DNA of 8,018 nucleotides from an uncultured SAR324 cluster bacterium. GTDB taxonomy: Bacteria; SAR324; NAC60-12. Where the stretch lies: assembly GCA_902513935.1 (NCBI GenBank), contig CABXOR010000063.1, forward strand, positions 1 to 8,018, written 5' to 3'. The translations under genes and the position numbers were made by a program. The notes under the pieces were generated by a model that did no database searches, was not told the DNA's origin, and saw only the letters and a list, made by a program, of their open reading frames with translations. The stretch's first letter is position 1; each line of letters starts with the position of its first letter. Positions 1-5,644 of this stretch are shown in pieces.

Positions 1-115
1 CCGGAAAAAAATCGAGCGATTACTTGGGAACAAGGTTCATTTAGCACTGCATGTGAAAGTTTTAAAACATTGGTCCAGCAATTCACAGCATTTGCGCAAT
101 CTTGGATTTAATTAA
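1..115 (+). CDS. era: GTPase Era, C-terminal end (partial, runs off left edge)
   Basis: Only the last 37 complete codons are present, read from base 2 to the TAA at 113-115. The peptide reads KIERLLGNKVHLALHVKV followed by a Trp and an LRNLGF ending. This matches the end of the KH RNA-binding domain of Era, whose usual pattern is IE-LLG-KV-L-L-VKV, then W, then LR-LG(Y/F). Era is a cytoplasmic GTPase that binds the 3' end of 16S rRNA and assists maturation of the small ribosomal subunit. The GTPase domain lies outside the window. A second open frame over the same bases (stop at 109-111) has no family resemblance and is treated as a shadow. The family call rests on a short but characteristic stretch. 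Confidence 0.88.
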   Translation, partial: RKKIERLLGNKVHLALHVKVLKHWSSNSQHLRNLGFN

Positions 116-116
116 C

Positions 117-145
117 TTGCAGGTAACAAGAGTCAAAACTAATAT
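117..145 (+). promoter_or_regulatory. possible sigma-70 promoter for the TPR membrane protein
   Basis: TTGCAG at 117-122 and TAATAT at 140-145 are separated by 17 nt in the 73-nt gap between era and the next gene. The hexamers match consensus at 3/6 and 4/6 positions, so this is weak. The correct spacing and position, about 40 nt before the start codon, are the main support. Read-through from era is an equally possible source of transcription. Confidence 0.3.
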
Positions 146-188
146 TTTCAGTTTCTGATTTCAGGCAAAAACTTCAATATCAAAAGAT

Positions 189-1745
189 ATGTGGCATTTA
201 ATAAAATTACTGTTTGGCATAGTTATCATCATTTCAGTTATTTCAATGTTTCAAATATCGTGGGAAATTCGTTTAAGTGTTTTTGTATTGATCACTTCTA
301 CATTTTGTATCTGGATTATACTGAAAAAAATTACAAAAGTTGTATTTTATCCTGATATTGTTCTTTCTTCAGAACCGTTTCGTAATTCTGTAACTTCTGG
401 CGGCAATGAAGAAATTTCATCTGATCAAGATACCTCTGAATCAGGGAATCTAATTCCTGGTGTTGACGAATCTATTTTTGAACAATTCAGAGAAAAATTA
501 AATTTAGAGCCTCCTTCCGAATCTACCGGAGATGTAGCTATATCCTTTGAAAAAAATGCAAACTCAGGCTTGGTTGCAGAAGCATATGAAAAAGCCAATT
601 CAACAAATGCTCCTGATACTTTTTCTGAAGAACTGGAGGATGTAGAACAAGTGAAAGTTACTTTGAGCAAAGATGCAAAAAATCTTCAAGAAGAACAGGA
701 TGAAGGTGACGCAAAAGACACAGTTGAGGAGCAGAGTGACAATGCAACGGAAGAGCAAAACAAAAAAGTTGCTGAAAAACAGGAAACAAAATACAGGGAA
801 AAAGAAAAAACAGACCGTAAGCTAGGTTCTGGAGAAGAAGCTCTGGAAATTCTTTCTCGAAAACATCAGGAATTAAGAAAACAAACAAGAGATATTGCTG
901 CCGAGCCAAAGAAAGAATTCGATGAGGATCTTTTTGCAGATGAACTAATTCCGATTCCTGGAGGAGAACCCCTTTCTGAACCGGAAGAAAGAGAGTTCAG
1001 TGATGAAGACTTATTTGCCCCAGCACCGGCAACAGACAATCTAGAGGATGAGGATGGTTTGGTTTCTTCTTTACGGGAAATAACTCCTCGGGGAGAAAAA
1101 AAAGCTGAAGCTGAAGGACTGCTGAAACTTGCAACAACATCATGCGAAGCAGGCAGAATGGAAGAAGCCGGTGCCAGTCTTAAAAGTTATCTGGATCTGC
1201 TCAAAGAGCTTCGTCAAAAGCCAAGTTCAGACGTGCTGCATTTAGCTGAAAAGCTCGGGATTCCACTTGATTCAACTTTGACTGCGGAACTTGCTTTGAA
1301 AACTGATGAAACAAAAACAGAGACTGAAAAAGAACTGGGAAAAAATATTCGGGATGAACCAGAGCAGACAAATTATGAAAGTGTCATGGATGGAATAGTG
1401 AAGACTCTTGAAGAAAAAGATTCTTATGAAGAAGCTTTGCCGCTGCTAAAGGATCTGCTGAACTACAATCGGCAGCGAGTGAATATTTCAGCAATGGATC
1501 CCCTTTACGAAAGAATTGAGCGAGCACATTCAACAATGGGAAATGATGAAGAATTAGTAGCTACCTACAAAGAACATCTTGCAATCAAACAACAGTTGGA
1601 TGACATTGAAGGTGAGCTGCACTTGCTTGATTTGATCAGTGCCCACTATACAGATATTGGAGATCTGAAAGCATCAAAACGCTATCAGTCAGAAATTTTA
1701 AGAGTAAAAGAAGGATTAGAATACAAGCAGGCAATGGAAGAATAA
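189..1745 (+). CDS. membrane-anchored protein with acidic tether and TPR-like C-terminus
   Basis: This 518-residue protein is not recognised as a named family. Two hydrophobic segments (about residues 5-22 and 28-46) with a short polar link form an N-terminal membrane hairpin, which would leave both termini in the cytoplasm. Residues 60-300 are low-complexity and rich in Glu, Asp, Lys and Ser, likely disordered with a charged helical or coiled-coil portion around 155-240. A motif EF(S)DEDLFA occurs twice, at 243-250 and 269-277. From about 303 the sequence turns into amphipathic helices resembling tetratricopeptide repeats: a helix pair near 303-340, one near 400-425, and the clearest near 475-512 with an AHYTDIGDLKASKRY core. 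The architecture suggests a membrane-tethered scaffold that binds partners; no enzymatic motif is visible. The ATG at 189 has only a poor A-rich ribosome site, but it is the start that includes both membrane segments. Function is unknown. Confidence 0.85.
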   Translation: MWHLIKLLFGIVIIISVISMFQISWEIRLSVFVLITSTFCIWIILKKITKVVFYPDIVLSSEPFRNSVTSGGNEEISSDQDTSESGNLIPGVDESIFEQFREKLNLEPPSESTGDVAISFEKNANSGLVAEAYEKANSTNAPDTFSEELEDVEQVKVTLSKDAKNLQEEQDEGDAKDTVEEQSDNATEEQNKKVAEKQETKYREKEKTDRKLGSGEEALEILSRKHQELRKQTRDIAAEPKKEFDEDLFADELIPIPGGEPLSEPEEREFSDEDLFAPAPATDNLEDEDGLVSSLREITPRGEKKAEAEGLLKLATTSCEAGRMEEAGASLKSYLDLLKELRQKPSSDVLHLAEKLGIPLDSTLTAELALKTDETKTETEKELGKNIRDEPEQTNYESVMDGIVKTLEEKDSYEEALPLLKDLLNYNRQRVNISAMDPLYERIERAHSTMGNDEELVATYKEHLAIKQQLDDIEGELHLLDLISAHYTDIGDLKASKRYQSEILRVKEGLEYKQAMEE

Positions 1746-1869
1746 GTAAAGTACAGATTCAGTGGATCCAACCGACTAAAATAAAATCAGTAAAAATATA
1801 CGCACCCTTCTGGAGTACGGGAACTTAGATTGTAGCCGTGGTTTCCTGCTGCAAACTGTATTTCAGCTA

Positions 1870-1903
1870 GCAGTCTGCAACTGCGTGTACGTCTTTCACG
1901 TAC
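1870..1903. other. two tandem hairpins, possible structured RNA element
   Basis: Two perfect stems lie 2 nt apart. GCAGT (1870-1874) pairs with ACTGC (1880-1884) around a 5-nt loop, and GTACGT (1887-1892) pairs with ACGTAC (1898-1903) around a 5-nt CTTTC loop. Neither is followed by a T-run, so they are not intrinsic terminators. They sit in the unexplained gap upstream of the DUF3426-like gene and could belong to a leader or small RNA on either strand. The role is not established. Confidence 0.35.
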
Positions 1904-2001
1904 TACGTAAAACTCACTGATTCGCGGTGATGTGTCAGATTCAAGGTGGGCAAACATTTTTATTGCTGCAATAGTGTGCTGTTCTGCCAACTGTAGGTAG
2001 C

Positions 2002-2005
2002 GAGG
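2002..2005 (+). promoter_or_regulatory. ribosome binding site supporting the GTG start at 2011
   Basis: GAGG, 5 nt before a GTG codon. The upstream in-frame stop (TAG at 1972-1974) leaves no ATG or TTG alternative before the GTG, so this site supports the GTG as start. Confidence 0.5.
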
Positions 2006-2010
2006 CTGAA

Positions 2011-2619
2011 GTGCCTGAAGTTAAATTCGGTTTTCATGAAAAATTTGTTTTACTTTCCATGTTGGTGGTAATGGGTTTTGCGTCTCTTGCCATTATCGGA
2101 GGACATCTTAAATTACTGGATTCATCCATTTTTTACCAGTTGGTCGGCGGTAATGTGCATCAGTTGGAGTTTGAAGGTGAATTTCAGGCAAGACTAGTAG
2201 AAAATGGATATAACCGTCTGCCGGTATTTGTAGTCGAAGGATCTATTCGGAACACCTTCAATGAGTCCGACCAGATTAAAAAAATACAATTGAAGGCTTT
2301 TGCATTTGATGTAGACCAACAGTTGATTACAAACCATTTCACCTATGCTGGGACTGTATTGTCAGACGAACAGTTGGAATCACTCAGCCCCATGCATATC
2401 AAAGCACTGCGTCATTCCTCCGAATTTGGGCTTCAGAACTCCACTGTTTTAACAAACGACAAAAATGATTTATTAAATACGACCCTTCCTCAAGCCCCGT
2501 TGATCCCTTTCCAAGTTGTTTTTATAAAGTCTGTTGCGACCATAAAAAAAACATCACTTCAAATTGTAAGTTATGTTCGTAACAATAAGACTGTTTATGT
2601 ACATGCACCAAATCTCTAG
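2011..2619 (+). CDS. single-pass membrane protein with DUF3426-like domain
   Basis: A 202-residue protein with one hydrophobic segment at about residues 12-31 and no signal-peptidase motif that I can see, so probably an N-in membrane anchor with an exported domain. Residues about 60-200 resemble the DUF3426 beta-rich domain: VEGSIRNTF (75-83), a KIQLKAFAFDV strand (91-101), a segment rich in Leu and Ser after a Gly (about 114-130) and a late IPFQVVF (165-171). In that family the domain usually follows a cytoplasmic MJ0042-type zinc ribbon, linker and membrane helix. Here translation from the GTG begins just before the helix and no CxxC ribbon is encoded in any upstream frame. It is therefore a ribbon-less version, or the ribbon has been lost. 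The molecular function of the family is unknown. The FemAB-like gene follows after 84 nt and may be co-transcribed. Confidence 0.75.
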   Translation: MPEVKFGFHEKFVLLSMLVVMGFASLAIIGGHLKLLDSSIFYQLVGGNVHQLEFEGEFQARLVENGYNRLPVFVVEGSIRNTFNESDQIKKIQLKAFAFDVDQQLITNHFTYAGTVLSDEQLESLSPMHIKALRHSSEFGLQNSTVLTNDKNDLLNTTLPQAPLIPFQVVFIKSVATIKKTSLQIVSYVRNNKTVYVHAPNL

Positions 2620-2684
2620 CGATTAACGAGTTAGGGGAAAAATCCTGAACTTTCCTGCTGGTACAGTCCTGCTGATTTTAATCG
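2620..2684 (+). repeat. inverted and direct repeats between DUF3426-like and FemAB-like genes
   Basis: CGATTAA (2620-2626) is the exact inverse of TTAATCG (2678-2684), which is followed by TTTTACC. Between them lies a direct repeat of TCCTGCTG at 2653-2660 and 2667-2674, with a 14-nt period. The loop of the inverted repeat is 51 nt, so it is a poor terminator. I see no clear promoter. The repeat may be fortuitous. Confidence 0.25.
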
Positions 2685-2703
2685 TTTTACCAAAATAAAA
2701 TTT

Positions 2704-3831
2704 GTGCATTCCAAGTTTGAGAGCAAGATAGGAGACGTTTCTTCCAAACAGTGGAGTACCTTGAAAGGTACCGAATTTCCTTTTTCTGAGCATAATTATC
2801 TGAATGCTCTGGAAGAGAGCAACTGTGTTGGCGAAGAATCCGGATGGTTGCCTTGCCATCTGACTTTGTGGGAAAAAAAGCAGTTACAGGGAGCAGTTTG
2901 CCTATACGAAAAATATAACGGATACGGTGAATATATTTTTGACTGGGGCTGGGCAAATGCTTATGAAAAGCATGGTCTGAATTATTATCCAAAATTAGTT
3001 TCTGCTATACCTTTTACACCGGCAACCGGGCTGAAATTACTTGTGCATCCGGAAGCAGAAACCAGTAATGTCAGGAAAAAACTCTTAGAAGAGGCGTTGC
3101 TTTGCATGCGTTCAAGAAACTGTTCCTCTCTCCATTTTTTATTCATTACTGCAGAAGAGCTGCCAGTCTTTGAATCTATGGGATTTCTAATCCGGCACAG
3201 TTTCCAGTTCCATTGGAAAAACAATTTTTACCAGGATTTTGATGAATTCCTTGGAAGTTTAAAACGTAAACGCCGGAAGGAAATTATACGGGAACGCAGA
3301 CAAATTCAACAACAGATGATCAAGGTGGAAGTACTGGAGGGAGAGGCTATTCTGGTTGAACATATAAATTATATGTATGAATTTTATCTTTCTACATCTG
3401 AAAAAAAGTGGGGAAGTCCATATCTTTCAAAAGACTTTTTTTCTCGTATCCATCAAAATATGTGCAATAAGCTGGTGCTTTTTCTTGCTTATGTTGATGG
3501 GGATTGTGTAGCAGGAACAATCAATTTTAAAAATAGCAAATGCTTATATGGGCGGTATTGGGGTTGTAAAGGGAATTTTCGGAGTTTGCATTTTGAGTTA
3601 TGCTACTATCAACCAATAGAATATGCTATCAGAAAAGGAATTAGTTTGTTCGAAGCTGGTGCTCAAGGAGAGCACAAAATACAACGCGGTTTTCTTCCGG
3701 AACTAACTTACAGTGCACATTGGCTGGAGCATCCGGGATTCAGGAAGTCAATTTCAAAATTGCTGGAAGAGGAGAAGGAAGCAATTGATCAAGGTATTGA
3801 AGAATTCTCCCCACACTCACCTTTTCGTTAA
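2704..3831 (+). CDS. FemAB-like / DUF482 (COG3146) GNAT-fold protein
   Basis: This 375-residue protein matches the DUF482 family (PF04339, 'peptidoglycan biosynthesis/recognition' in many annotations) over its full length. Landmarks in order are GWLP (47-50), YGEYIFDWGWANAYE (74-88), YYPKLVSAIPFTPATG (94-109), the basic FLGSLKRKRRKEI stretch (182-194), GRYWGC (283-288) and FEAGAQGEHKIQRGF (316-330), ending in HSPFR as is usual. The fold is a double GNAT domain as in FemAB aminoacyl transferases, but substrate and reaction are not established for this family, and a cell-wall role is inference. It is predicted cytoplasmic with no signal or membrane segment. The GTG start at 2704 has no good ribosome site; it is the only standard start after the in-frame TAG at 2632, and it gives the usual family N-terminus. 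The stop lies 8 nt from the convergent recombinase stop. Confidence 0.88.
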   Translation: MHSKFESKIGDVSSKQWSTLKGTEFPFSEHNYLNALEESNCVGEESGWLPCHLTLWEKKQLQGAVCLYEKYNGYGEYIFDWGWANAYEKHGLNYYPKLVSAIPFTPATGLKLLVHPEAETSNVRKKLLEEALLCMRSRNCSSLHFLFITAEELPVFESMGFLIRHSFQFHWKNNFYQDFDEFLGSLKRKRRKEIIRERRQIQQQMIKVEVLEGEAILVEHINYMYEFYLSTSEKKWGSPYLSKDFFSRIHQNMCNKLVLFLAYVDGDCVAGTINFKNSKCLYGRYWGCKGNFRSLHFELCYYQPIEYAIRKGISLFEAGAQGEHKIQRGFLPELTYSAHWLEHPGFRKSISKLLEEEKEAIDQGIEEFSPHSPFR

Positions 3832-3839
3832 AAAGTTCC

Positions 3840-4535
3840 TTATTTGATATTCGAAGTTCGTTTGTAAAGAGAATTTTCGCAAATCCCTTTTATCGTTTCT
3901 GCATACCAGCGACCTCCCCGCTTAGACCTCAGTTGCTGGCTATTGAGGAACCTGGCTATTTTGTGATAACTCAAATTTTCATCCTCCCGCTTTTCCCGGA
4001 TGAGTTTGGCAATGGCCAGTTCTTTTTCTACAGGCGCCAGTCGTTTGCTCCAGTAGGTATATCCAAAAGGAGCATGGCCTACACGTTCACCAATTTCCCG
4101 TTTTCGTTCTATCATTTCGCGGGTCCGGTCCGGAATTGATTTTGCGTCCCAAAGTGCCATTATACTGAGTGCATCTAAAACCATTTTTCCACTTTTTGTT
4201 TTCGAATCCAAACCTTCTGCTACAGAAACAAAACGTATTTTATGTTTTTCGAACAAATTAAGTAATTGTTTGAAAAGACGAATTGACCTCGTTAACCGAT
4301 CCAGACGAGCAACAATGAGTATCGTGACTTTATCCTGTACAATCAGGGTGATAAGTTTTTTTAAATTTGGAAGTTCCAGGCTGGCACTGTTTGATTCAAT
4401 ATCACGGAAAATCTTTTTGAGTTTCAGCTCCTTTTTTTCAGACCATTTTCGAATTATCCCGGCCTGGTTTCGTGTGTCCAATTTATCAGGAGTTCGACGG
4501 TGGTTGTTTAAACGTGTATATCCGTAAATACTCAT
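3840..4535 (-). CDS. small serine recombinase (resolvase type), catalytic serine lost
   Basis: This 231-residue protein has the N-terminal resolvase domain (1 to about 135), a PFGY junction (156-159) and a short C-terminal recombinase/helix-turn-helix region with LSYHKIARFLN (178-188) and RGGRW (196-200). It starts MSIYGYTRLN, where family members read YGYxRVS with the nucleophilic Ser at position 10. Here residue 10 is Asn (AAC, one base from AGC). The second-shell Arg of the ERPGL motif is Leu (ELPNL, Leu55, CTT). Arg8, Asp79, Arg80 and Arg83 of the TR and LDRLTR motifs remain. The WERE-type helix motif is altered to WDAKSIPDR. Strand exchange should therefore be abolished, while DNA binding could persist. 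The frame is complete with no frameshift. I chose the ATG at 4535 because it places the active site at the usual distance; a TTG at 4586 would add 17 atypical residues. It lies 73 nt downstream of the regulator gene on the same strand. No att-like repeats were seen. Confidence 0.85.
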   Translation of the reverse strand: MSIYGYTRLNNHRRTPDKLDTRNQAGIIRKWSEKKELKLKKIFRDIESNSASLELPNLKKLITLIVQDKVTILIVARLDRLTRSIRLFKQLLNLFEKHKIRFVSVAEGLDSKTKSGKMVLDALSIMALWDAKSIPDRTREMIERKREIGERVGHAPFGYTYWSKRLAPVEKELAIAKLIREKREDENLSYHKIARFLNSQQLRSKRGGRWYAETIKGICENSLYKRTSNIK

Positions 4536-4608
4536 TTTTCTTTTATAAAATGCAAATCCATTTTTTAAATCTAACAAAATACTCAATTAAACTTTCCTGA
4601 CGAGACAG

Positions 4609-5316
4609 TCAGTTTTTTCCTTCTCTAATTAAATCAAAATATATGTCTCGAGCATGATTAAGGTGATTCCTCATGATAGCTTTAGCCCCTTTGGAATCTT
4701 TTTGACGAAGAGAGTCCAGTAAACATTGATGGTCATCCAGAATGGCAGTGTGTAGCTTTTTCTCTTTCATCCGCTCAATCAATTTTGTCCACATCTGAGA
4801 ATTCTGCTGCTGATCCCAGAGAAATACAGATATTGTTTCCAAAACACTGTTTCCGGAAGCTTTAGCTACAAGTAAATGAAATTCTCTGTCCCCATCAGCA
4901 CCAATCTTGTTTTCATGCACCATTTTATCTATTGCTTGCTCCAGTTGCTCCAGGTAGCCCGTGTCAATACGCTGCGCGGCAAGCTCTGCAATGGCACCCT
5001 CAATTTCTTTGCGTGCTTCAATTAATTCAAGTGGACCAGGACCAATGTCAACAAAATTATTACACATTTTCAGATTTGGACTTGAAGTGTCCAAAACATA
5101 AATTCCAGAGCCAACCCTGACTTCAACCAAACCATAAATTTCAAGTGCAATCATTGCTTCACGCACCGTCGGACGACTTACTTCGAGCTGAAGTGCCAGT
5201 TCCCTTTCAGGCGGCAAACGCATACCCGGTTTGAGTTTTCCTTTTTGGATTATTTTAGATATTTGTTCTGCAACTTGTTCAAAACGACGTTGTGAACGGA
5301 CTGCTTTCAGGAGCAT
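4609..5316 (-). CDS. GntR/FadR-family transcriptional regulator with FCD domain
   Basis: A 235-residue regulator. The winged helix-turn-helix spans about residues 9-76, with the family signature PPERELALQLEVSRPTVREA (35-54) and wing GSGIYV (69-74). The effector domain (FCD, about 96-222) has the R-x-x-(L/I)-E start (Arg102) and the four usual metal ligands Asp143, His147, His196 and His218, so it probably binds a divalent metal and a small carboxylate. Lactate, glycolate and pyruvate are effectors of the relatives LldR, GlcC and PdhR. Its position divergent from glcD, with a matching operator between them, makes it the likely regulator of glycolate or hydroxyacid oxidation; the effector itself is inference. 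The ATG at 5316 gives the standard N-terminus and is preceded by a modest GGA about 12 nt upstream. The recombinase gene follows on the same strand. Confidence 0.92.
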   Translation of the reverse strand: MLLKAVRSQRRFEQVAEQISKIIQKGKLKPGMRLPPERELALQLEVSRPTVREAMIALEIYGLVEVRVGSGIYVLDTSSPNLKMCNNFVDIGPGPLELIEARKEIEGAIAELAAQRIDTGYLEQLEQAIDKMVHENKIGADGDREFHLLVAKASGNSVLETISVFLWDQQQNSQMWTKLIERMKEKKLHTAILDDHQCLLDSLRQKDSKGAKAIMRNHLNHARDIYFDLIREGKN

Positions 5317-5462
5317 TTGATTGTTCCAACTGATGACTTATTGTTTTGGAAAAAGACAATTAATTTTCATGACGAGTTCGTAGGGAGACCTCGGTAAAGC
5401 TCATCAAATCCTGCAATGAATCCTCTGTCTTCTGAGGACAATGGTCAAGTGGATTTTGTTTT

Positions 5463-5491
5463 ATGACAAAAATAAAAATTGGTCTTACAAT
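5463..5491 (+). promoter_or_regulatory. predicted sigma-70 promoter of glcD
   Basis: ATGACA (5463-5468, 5/6 to TTGACA) and TACAAT (5486-5491, 5/6 to TATAAT) with the ideal 17-nt spacer. Transcription would start near 5498, giving a leader of about 147 nt before the glcD ATG. The operator at 5477-5492 covers the -10 box, which is consistent with repression. Confidence 0.6.
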
Positions 5492-5492
5492 T
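5477..5492. promoter_or_regulatory. FadR-family operator (PdhR/LldR/GlcC-like)
   Basis: AATTGGTCTTACAATT contains the FadR-subfamily consensus TnGTnnnACnA at 5480-5490. It differs from the longer PdhR/LldR palindrome AATTGGTnnnACCAATT by one missing C. It lies between the regulator gene and glcD, and overlaps both predicted -10 boxes. The expected ligand is the regulator encoded at 4609-5316. Confidence 0.62.
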
Positions 5493-5517
5493 ATACCACT
5501 TGATAGAATGTTTTTAA
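5490..5517 (-). promoter_or_regulatory. predicted extended -10 promoter of the FadR-type regulator
   Basis: On the minus strand a perfect TATAAT (complement of 5490-5495) is preceded by TGG, making an extended -10 element. A weak TTAAAA -35 (complement of 5512-5517) sits 16 nt upstream. The start would be near 5483, inside the operator, leaving a leader of about 167 nt. It overlaps the glcD -10 on the other strand by two bases. Confidence 0.5.
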
Positions 5518-5630
5518 TAAGTTATTCTTAATTCCAGCAATATGTCCCAAACAACTTTATTGAGTCCTGCGAAAACATTTTAATGAGGATCGTTTTCATC
5601 ACAATACATTAACAAAATTATTTAAATTTT

Positions 5631-5636
5631 GAGGAG
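5631..5636 (+). promoter_or_regulatory. strong ribosome binding site of glcD
   Basis: GAGGAG, 8 nt before the ATG at 5645. It is the best Shine-Dalgarno match among the genes here and fixes the glcD start. An AT-rich inverted repeat (AAAATT at 5614-5619 with AATTTT at 5625-5630) ends directly against it. Confidence 0.75.
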
Positions 5637-5644
5637 CGTAGAAC

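Larger units (their letters stand above)
1746..2010. other. intergenic island with an open minus-strand frame
   Basis: This 265-nt gap separates two + strand genes. Bases 1801-1960 are about 47% G+C by hand count and rich in CpG, above the flanking genes. All three + frames are interrupted. On the minus strand a frame stays open from about 2020 to a TGA at 1787-1789, roughly 77 codons. Its possible starts are a TTG at 1990-1988 and an internal ATG further on, and neither has a convincing ribosome site. The peptide, including a stretch AEIQFAAGNHGYNL, is protein-like in composition but I do not recognise it. It could be a small or decayed minus-strand gene, a structured RNA (see the hairpins at 1870-1903), or a long leader of the next gene. 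Confidence 0.35.
5445..5503. repeat. 8-bp inverted repeat flanking the promoter core
   Basis: TCAAGTGG at 5445-5452 and its exact inverse CCACTTGA at 5496-5503, with centres 51 nt apart, about five helical turns. The left arm lies just upstream of the glcD -35 box and the right arm at its predicted transcription start. The spacing would suit a looping or second DNA-binding protein, but two 8-mers in AT-rich DNA may also coincide by chance. Confidence 0.35.
5317..5644. promoter_or_regulatory. divergent regulatory region between regulator and glcD
   Basis: This 328-nt non-coding stretch separates the regulator gene (-) from glcD (+). It contains two opposing predicted promoters with overlapping -10 boxes, a FadR-type operator across them (5477-5492), an 8-bp inverted repeat flanking that core (5445-5452 and 5496-5503), a small TCCTC/GAGGA hairpin (5421-5438), and a glcD leader of about 147 nt with a GAAAAC/GTTTTC inverted repeat (5571-5576 and 5592-5597). 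No small ORF or tRNA was seen in it. Confidence 0.75.

Noticed and set aside
1..111. An open frame starting at base 1 (stop at 109-111) as the incoming gene
   Set aside because: The frame starting at base 2 reads the typical Era C-terminus and the two overlap fully; the base-1 frame has no family resemblance.
425..909. Minus-strand frames opposite the acidic tether of the TPR protein
   Set aside because: They arise from the biased Glu/Lys/Ser codons of the + strand gene and have no independent signals.
1787..1990. Confident annotation of the minus-strand 67-codon frame as a gene
   Set aside because: No recognised family, only a TTG start without a ribosome site; kept only as part of the unexplained island.
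1921..2010. A frameshifted zinc ribbon upstream of the DUF3426-like gene
   Set aside because: Some Cys codons occur in + frames 2 and 3, but there is no paired CxxC pattern and stops interrupt all frames.
3933..4527. Plus-strand frames over the recombinase
   Set aside because: They are shadows of the minus-strand gene, which shows clear domain motifs.
4536..4586. TTG at 4586 as the recombinase start
   Set aside because: It would add 17 residues before the conserved IYGYTR opening and has no better ribosome site than the ATG at 4535.
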